From the NCBI GenBank assembly GCA_965660325.1, contig CBFHZL010000097.1:1-10112 (forward strand): a stretch of DNA of 10,112 nt. Reading direction: 5' to 3'. The position numbers and the translations under genes were made by a program. The notes under the pieces were generated by a model that had not been told where the DNA came from, made no database searches, and saw only the letters and a program-made list of their open reading frames with translations. Positions 6,513 to 10,112 of the stretch are shown here, piece after piece. How positions within the stretch are numbered: position 1 is the first letter of the stretch; every line of letters begins with the position of its first letter. The DNA is from Acidiluteibacter sp965660325 (lineage in GTDB: Bacteria > Bacteroidota > Bacteroidia > Flavobacteriales_E > Vicingaceae).

Positions 6513-7569
6513 AAATTGCGGTAGCCACACGAGTTGTTTCCATGCCTTCGATTTGCTGATTAAGCAATAGTTCCTTCGCCTCTTCTGAATCAAAAACCTG
6601 CTTTAAATTCTTTATTAATCCTGTAGGTACTTTATTGGCTAATAGCTGTTGGTACAAATCCATCCCATGGACAGTTGAGCATGCCGACTGCAGTAGCTCC
6701 TGCAGCACTTCACGATTTTTCACACGATTAGCATTGCTCTTAAACCTGATATCTTCTGCAAGGTTCTCTAGGCCGAGTACACGTAATAGATTGAAAAATT
6801 GAGACTGACTTCCAACAGCAAGCACCATACTAATTCCATCTTTTGCAACCATGATTTCGCCATAGGGCGCAATATTCGGATGCAAGCTACCCATGGGCTC
6901 TGGAATATGGTCATTCATCAAGTAATTCGTTGCTTGATTTGCTAAAGAAGCCAAAGCTGCATCATATAAAGAAACTGAAACATGTGCACCTCTACCGGTC
7001 TTGTATCGATTAAGCAAAGCGACTAATACACCTTCTTTTAGCTGATGAGCAGCGAATAGGTCAATAAAAGCTACCGGCATTTTCACTGGAGGCTCTCCCT
7101 TGTTTCCGTTCATTGACATAAACCCAGTTTCAGCCTGCAACACTACATCAAAAGCCACCTTATCGCTGTCTGCGCCAAATCCTGTGATAGCACCAAAAAT
7201 TAGCGCAGGATTAACTTGCTTCACTGTAGAATAATCGAACCCGAACTTTTCGTCATCTCCTTTCTTGAAGTTAGCGATTAGGATATCTGCTTGTTTAATC
7301 TCCTCCATCACCACTGCATGGTCAGCAGAGTCGGTAAGATCAAGTAGCATTACCTTTTTACCATAATTAACTGCGGCATAATACGCCGAGACAGTATTTT
7401 CTTTGGATTCATTCTCCAATCGCCAAGAGCGGGTAACATCTCCGCGGGTGGTTTTATTTTCAATCTTTAGAACCTCAGCACCCAACTCAGCAAAAAAACT
7501 ACCGACTGCAGGACCTGCTAGGACTGCTGCCAACTCAACTACCTTCAGGCCTTCAAACGGTTTGTTCAT
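6496..7569 (-). CDS. CaiB/BaiF-family (class III) CoA transferase
   Basis: This 357-residue cytosolic protein belongs to the family that moves CoA between carboxylic acids (carnitine, formyl/oxalyl, succinyl/mesaconyl types and others). The start PFEGLKVVELAAVLAGPAVGSFFAELGAEVLKIE (4-37) is the classic N-terminal Rossmann-like motif, followed by GDVTR, and by NYGKKVMLLDL (68-78). AFDVVLQAETGFMSMNG (139-155) carries the catalytic Asp141 in the family's F-D-x-x-x-Q-A-x-x-G pattern. GRGAHVSVSLYDAAL (193-207 region) and PTGLIKNLKQVF (C-terminal) are also typical. It is shorter than the usual 390-430 residues, mainly in the C-terminal part, but has no frame break. Its ATG overlaps the TGA of the copper ATPase gene (ATGA, 7569-7566), so expression should be coupled. 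The substrate cannot be told; the link to copper export is not obvious. Confidence 0.92.
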   Translation of the reverse strand: MNKPFEGLKVVELAAVLAGPAVGSFFAELGAEVLKIENKTTRGDVTRSWRLENESKENTVSAYYAAVNYGKKVMLLDLTDSADHAVVMEEIKQADILIANFKKGDDEKFGFDYSTVKQVNPALIFGAITGFGADSDKVAFDVVLQAETGFMSMNGNKGEPPVKMPVAFIDLFAAHQLKEGVLVALLNRYKTGRGAHVSVSLYDAALASLANQATNYLMNDHIPEPMGSLHPNIAPYGEIMVAKDGISMVLAVGSQSQFFNLLRVLGLENLAEDIRFKSNANRVKNREVLQELLQSACSTVHGMDLYQQLLANKVPTGLIKNLKQVFDSEEAKELLLNQQIEGMETTRVATAIFRIQE

Positions 7570-9698
7570 GGTTTAATTTTTTTATAACGCAAACGAATGG
7601 AGTTTCCAATTACTATCACATCTGAAAAAGCCATCGATAAAGCCGCCACCATCGGACTTAATAAGCCAATAGCAGCAATGGGTATGGCCACTACATTATA
7701 AGCAAATGCCCAAAACAAGTTTTGCTTGATGGTCAAGTACGTATGCTGACTAATCGAATATGCATCCCAAACAGCTTTTAAAGAAGATTTATTCAACAAC
7801 ACCACTTCTGCCGTATTAATGGCTACTTGCGTCGCTGAGCTCAGGCTTACGCCGATTGTGGCTTTGGCCAATGCAGGAGCATCATTAATTCCATCACCAA
7901 CCATAATGGTGTCTCCTGTCTGATTTAGCTGCTCGATAATTGCTAACTTTTGTTCAGGTAATTGCTCTGCATAGTAGGCCTCTACGTTCAGCTTTTCAGC
8001 CAGTAGTTGCACCTTGCTCTCCTTGTCGCCGCTAAGAATAATAGGCTTTATTCCTATTTGAGCGAATAACTGCATGGTTTCTTTTGCATCCTCCCGGATT
8101 TCATCGGTTAATTGAATACCAGCAATTGCTTCTTTATTCTTTAATAAATAAATACTGTATTCCTGATCTAAGGGTTCCGCAAGCAGCTTATGAGAACCTA
8201 ATTGATAAAAATTACCTTCCATATCTTTACCACTCATGCCAAGTGCTTTTTCTTCCTTCATTTCCAACAAAGACAACATTTTCGTCTTTCCCTTTAATTG
8301 CTTTACAAGCGACTTGGCAATTGGGTGGGACGAATACAATTCCAAACTCAGCAACAAAGACGTTACTTCCTCTGTGGTAATTTCGGATGAAAAGATATCT
8401 ATTTTATCGATAGAAAACTCTCCGGTGGTGATGGTTCCTGTTTTGTCAAACACTACATGCTTAGCCTTAGCAAACAACTCAAGACTTTGACCACCTTTGA
8501 TCAAGATACCATTTCTTGCCGCTCGACTAATCCCCACCATCACAGCTGTTGGAGTGGCGAGTCCCATGGCACAAGGACATGAAATCACCAACACAGCAAT
8601 GGCATTCAGTAAGGCGATTTTAAAATCGATTCCTATGGCAAAATACCAAATAAAAAACGTAACGATAGCAATTCCAACCACTACAGGCACAAAAATCCCC
8701 GCCACTTTATCACCTAACTTTTGAATGGATGGCTTTTGACTCTGAGCCGTTTTCACCAGCTCAATAATTTGAGAAAGCACAGTTTGGTGTCCCACTTTGA
8801 GCGCAGTCATCTGAATAGCACCATCCTGTATTATAGTTCCTCCGATTACCTCAGCGCCAGGTTTTTTTTCTATCCATTCGGACTCACCGCTAATCATCGA
8901 TTCATCGAGCTTAGCGCTGCCAGACCGCACCTGACCATCTGTAGGTATTTTATCGCCGTTTTTTACCAACAATACATCCCCCACTTTGATGTCTTTCGCA
9001 TCCACCTCCACAAACTCTTCTTGGCCACTGGTATGAAGCACTTTAGTAGCTTTATCAACTTGCAATGCGTTCAACTCCCTAATGGCAGATGTTGTTTGCT
9101 TCACCGATCTGTGCTCAATTAGATTACCAAGAAAGACCAATGTAATAATGGTAGATGCCGTCTCAAAAAAGAGAAAATTGGCCACTTCAGGACTACCCCA
9201 ATACGAAATCATACCAAACAGTGAATAACCAAATGCTGCGGTAGATCCGATAAAGATCAGTACATCCATATTTGGAACACCGGACTTTAGTGAACCCAAG
9301 CCACTTTTCCCGAAATGTAAAAAGCCAAGAATAAAAACCGGCAGGCATAGCAACAGTTGCACCAACGGATTATGCAGCACATGCCATGGAATAAACATGT
9401 GACTAAATAACGGCACTGAGAAGAAAAGGGAAATATAAAATTTACGTTCGATCGACCAAAAAGTAGAAGATCCACTACCTGCTGCCCCATCGAGGATTCG
9501 GTATCCAAGGGATTTGATATCCGACTCAACAATTTCTTGTTGAATCTCGGGATCATTAGCATACCGGACCTCACCGGTAGAGAAGTTTACATCCACATCC
9601 GCAAGACCTCGTTTCTCTAGTCGCTTGGCCACTCCCATAGCGCAGTTAGAGCAAGTCATACCCTCTACCAACAATAGTTTTTTATCTACACGCTCCAT
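7566..9698 (-). CDS. copA: Copper-type heavy-metal P1B-ATPase
   Basis: This 710-residue inner-membrane pump couples ATP hydrolysis to heavy-metal export, most likely Cu(I). It has one N-terminal HMA metal-binding domain with GMTCSNC (13-19). The transmembrane metal site is CPC (374-376). The actuator loop is SGES (270-273). The phosphorylated Asp is D418 in DKTGT; the P1B-specific SHP is at 457-459, and the hinge GDGINDAPAL at 601-610. TM7 has Y667-N668 and TM8 has M689-x-x-S692, the Cu(I) ligand set of the CopA class. Residue 693 is Asp where many CopA proteins have a second Ser (MxxSS). Length and layout are complete. The ATG at 9698 gives a normal distance to the HMA motif. A TACCTTTG element 4 bases upstream implies a leaderless or nearly leaderless mRNA. 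The gene ends in an ATGA overlap with the CoA transferase. Pump class very sure; metal fairly sure. Confidence 0.93.
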   Translation of the reverse strand: MERVDKKLLLVEGMTCSNCAMGVAKRLEKRGLADVDVNFSTGEVRYANDPEIQQEIVESDIKSLGYRILDGAAGSGSSTFWSIERKFYISLFFSVPLFSHMFIPWHVLHNPLVQLLLCLPVFILGFLHFGKSGLGSLKSGVPNMDVLIFIGSTAAFGYSLFGMISYWGSPEVANFLFFETASTIITLVFLGNLIEHRSVKQTTSAIRELNALQVDKATKVLHTSGQEEFVEVDAKDIKVGDVLLVKNGDKIPTDGQVRSGSAKLDESMISGESEWIEKKPGAEVIGGTIIQDGAIQMTALKVGHQTVLSQIIELVKTAQSQKPSIQKLGDKVAGIFVPVVVGIAIVTFFIWYFAIGIDFKIALLNAIAVLVISCPCAMGLATPTAVMVGISRAARNGILIKGGQSLELFAKAKHVVFDKTGTITTGEFSIDKIDIFSSEITTEEVTSLLLSLELYSSHPIAKSLVKQLKGKTKMLSLLEMKEEKALGMSGKDMEGNFYQLGSHKLLAEPLDQEYSIYLLKNKEAIAGIQLTDEIREDAKETMQLFAQIGIKPIILSGDKESKVQLLAEKLNVEAYYAEQLPEQKLAIIEQLNQTGDTIMVGDGINDAPALAKATIGVSLSSATQVAINTAEVVLLNKSSLKAVWDAYSISQHTYLTIKQNLFWAFAYNVVAIPIAAIGLLSPMVAALSMAFSDVIVIGNSIRLRYKKIKP

Positions 9699-9702
9699 GG
9701 CT

Positions 9703-9737
9703 CAAAGGTAAGAATTCTACATTTCAAGGATTCCAAA
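9703..9737 (-). promoter_or_regulatory. Predicted promoter of the copper ATPase gene
   Basis: On the minus strand TACCTTTG (9710-9703) matches the TAnnTTTG -7 consensus exactly, and TTTG (9737-9734) lies 23 bases upstream as a candidate -33 element. Only 4 bases separate the -7 box from the ATG at 9698, so transcription should begin at or very near the start codon. Farther upstream GGCAG (9742-9746) and CTGCC (9759-9763) form a weak inverted repeat of unknown meaning. Confidence 0.6.
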
Positions 9738-9819
9738 AGCCGGCAGCAAATTAACGGCCTGCCATAAAATTTCATTGAATTTTTAATTGATAAAAATGAA
9801 GCAGTAAAATAAAAAGTTT

Positions 9820-9827
9820 TATATTTG
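9820..9827 (+). promoter_or_regulatory. Predicted -7 promoter element of the tRNA-His gene
   Basis: TATATTTG is an exact match to TAnnTTTG, about 50 bases before the tRNA, giving a processed 5' leader of about 40 bases. No clear -33 TTG is present at the usual spacing; the nearest, TTGA at 9787-9790, is 29 bases upstream. Confidence 0.5.
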
Positions 9828-9876
9828 CCGTCCGTTAGGAAAGCGATGCAAAATGCTTTTAAAACATAAGCAACAT

Positions 9877-9951
9877 GGTGGTTGTAGCTCAGTTGGTTAG
9901 AGCATCGGTTTGTGGTGCCGAGGGTCGTGGGTTCGAATCCCATCTTCCACC
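9877..9951 (+). tRNA. tRNA-His (anticodon GUG)
   Basis: A full cloverleaf is readable. The extra G-1 (9877), specific to tRNA-His, faces the discriminator C73 (9951). The acceptor 5' arm is 9878-9884 and the 3' arm 9944-9950. The D arm is GCTC/GAGC (9887-9890, 9900-9903). The anticodon stem is 9905-9909/9917-9921 with loop TTGTGGT, anticodon GTG at 9912-9914. The T arm is GTGGG-TTCGAAT-CCCAT (9927-9943). CCA is not encoded after C73 (bases 9952-9954 are CAA). In the acceptor stem, pairs 5:68 and 6:67 are both U-U, so only five of seven pairs are canonical. The GTG loop and G-1:C73 pair make the identity sure. Confidence 0.96.
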
Positions 9952-9959
9952 CAAAATAA

Positions 9960-9989
9960 AGGCTCGATACGAAAGTATCGAGCTTTTTT
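9960..9989 (+). terminator. Intrinsic terminator of the tRNA-His transcript
   Basis: A perfect 9-bp stem, gctcgatac (9962-9970) with gtatcgagc (9975-9983), is closed by a GAAA tetraloop and followed by six T (9984-9989). Flanking A-T and G-U pairs can lengthen it. It starts within 10 bases of the mature tRNA end. Confidence 0.93.
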
Positions 9990-10035
9990 AGTTTTGAGAA
10001 TTTGGGAAATCCAATTTAACCAAATATGAAAAACT

Positions 10036-10066
10036 AAAAAAGTCGGCCTCCACCTTTAATGGAGAC
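10036..10066 (-). terminator. Probable terminator of a minus-strand gene entering from the right
   Basis: On the minus strand a short stem, CTCCA (10064-10060) with TGGAG (10052-10048), possibly extended by GTC (10066-10064) pairing with GAC (10044-10042) across an internal loop, is followed by TTTTTT (10041-10036). The stem is weaker than the others in this window, but its position just after a TAA at 10075-10073 and the clean T-run support a termination role. Confidence 0.5.
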
Positions 10067-10072
10067 GAGCCT

Positions 10073-10111
10073 TTATTTTGAAGGCTCAACAGAAGATACA
10101 GGGATATCCGA
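10073..10111 (-). CDS. Possible C-terminal end of a gene extending beyond the right edge
   Basis: One minus-strand frame reads SDIPVSSVEPSK and stops at TAA (10075-10073), directly before the hairpin and T-run at 10066-10036. That arrangement is what the 3' end of a minus-strand gene would give. Only 12 residues are visible, so no function can be proposed. Another minus frame stays open farther, to about 9990, but would run through the putative terminator. Confidence 0.35.
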   Translation of the reverse strand, partial: SDIPVSSVEPSK

Positions 10112-10112
10112 A

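Noticed and set aside
8084..9122. Plus-strand open frames of 75-133 codons inside the copper ATPase region
   Set aside because: They lie opposite a fully conserved ATPase with all family motifs, and their translations show no recognisable domain or usual coding composition.
9287..9574. Minus-strand 95-codon frame in another phase within the copper ATPase gene
   Set aside because: Out of phase with the conserved HMA and first membrane helices; no independent evidence.
9686..9943. Minus-strand 85-codon frame beginning MGFEPTTLGTTNRCSNQLSYN
   Set aside because: It is the antisense of the tRNA-His gene and the copper ATPase promoter region. This GFEPTT-type peptide is a well-known false gene produced by reading tRNA DNA backwards.
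1..10112. Mobile element, phage, CRISPR or defence island
   Set aside because: No transposase, integrase, terminal inverted repeats, regularly spaced repeats or known defence domains are visible, and the genes look like ordinary housekeeping or accessory chromosomal genes.

Overview
The window looks like chromosomal DNA from a member of the Bacteroidota, probably a free-living and perhaps marine one. Four lines of sequence evidence support this. Several genes have the phylum's TAnnTTTG -7 promoter element, and there is little Shine-Dalgarno signal. The lipoprotein has an aspartate-rich stretch straight after the lipobox cysteine. The AMP nucleosidase is the short form typical of this phylum. 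Base composition is moderately AT-rich. Genus cannot be decided from this window.

Layout, left to right. Bases 1-592 (+) hold the 3' end of an uncharacterised gene, followed 2 bases later by a small GTG-started Cro/C1-type regulator. Bases 630-2903 (-) hold a MATE exporter, a DUF5655 zinc-ribbon protein overlapping it by 4 bases, and then a J-domain/KTSC protein with its own promoter. Bases 2992-3969 (-) encode a two-domain fasciclin (FAS1) lipoprotein. Bases 4157-4930 (+) encode AMP nucleosidase. Bases 4992-5828 (-) encode an exported TPR-like protein with an acidic tail. Bases 5946-6512 (+) encode a two-helix membrane protein that converges on, and overlaps by 17 bases, a CaiB/BaiF-family CoA transferase (6496-7569, -). 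That transferase is overlapped by 4 bases (ATGA) with a copper-type P1B-ATPase upstream (7566-9698, -). The right end has a tRNA-His(GUG) with a strong terminator, and probably the last codons of a minus-strand gene entering from beyond the right edge, with its own terminator.

These are mostly independent short transcription units, well separated by intrinsic terminators. The clearest operon-like couplings are the two ATGA overlaps (MATE/DUF5655 and copper ATPase/CoA transferase) and the 2-base gap between the first two genes. No insertion sequence, CRISPR array, phage gene or defence cassette is visible. I found no convincing undescribed multi-gene system. The points most worth checking are two U-U oppositions in the acceptor stem of tRNA-His, a predicted leaderless transcript for the copper ATPase, the two coupled gene pairs without an obvious shared pathway, and the J-domain/KTSC fusion.
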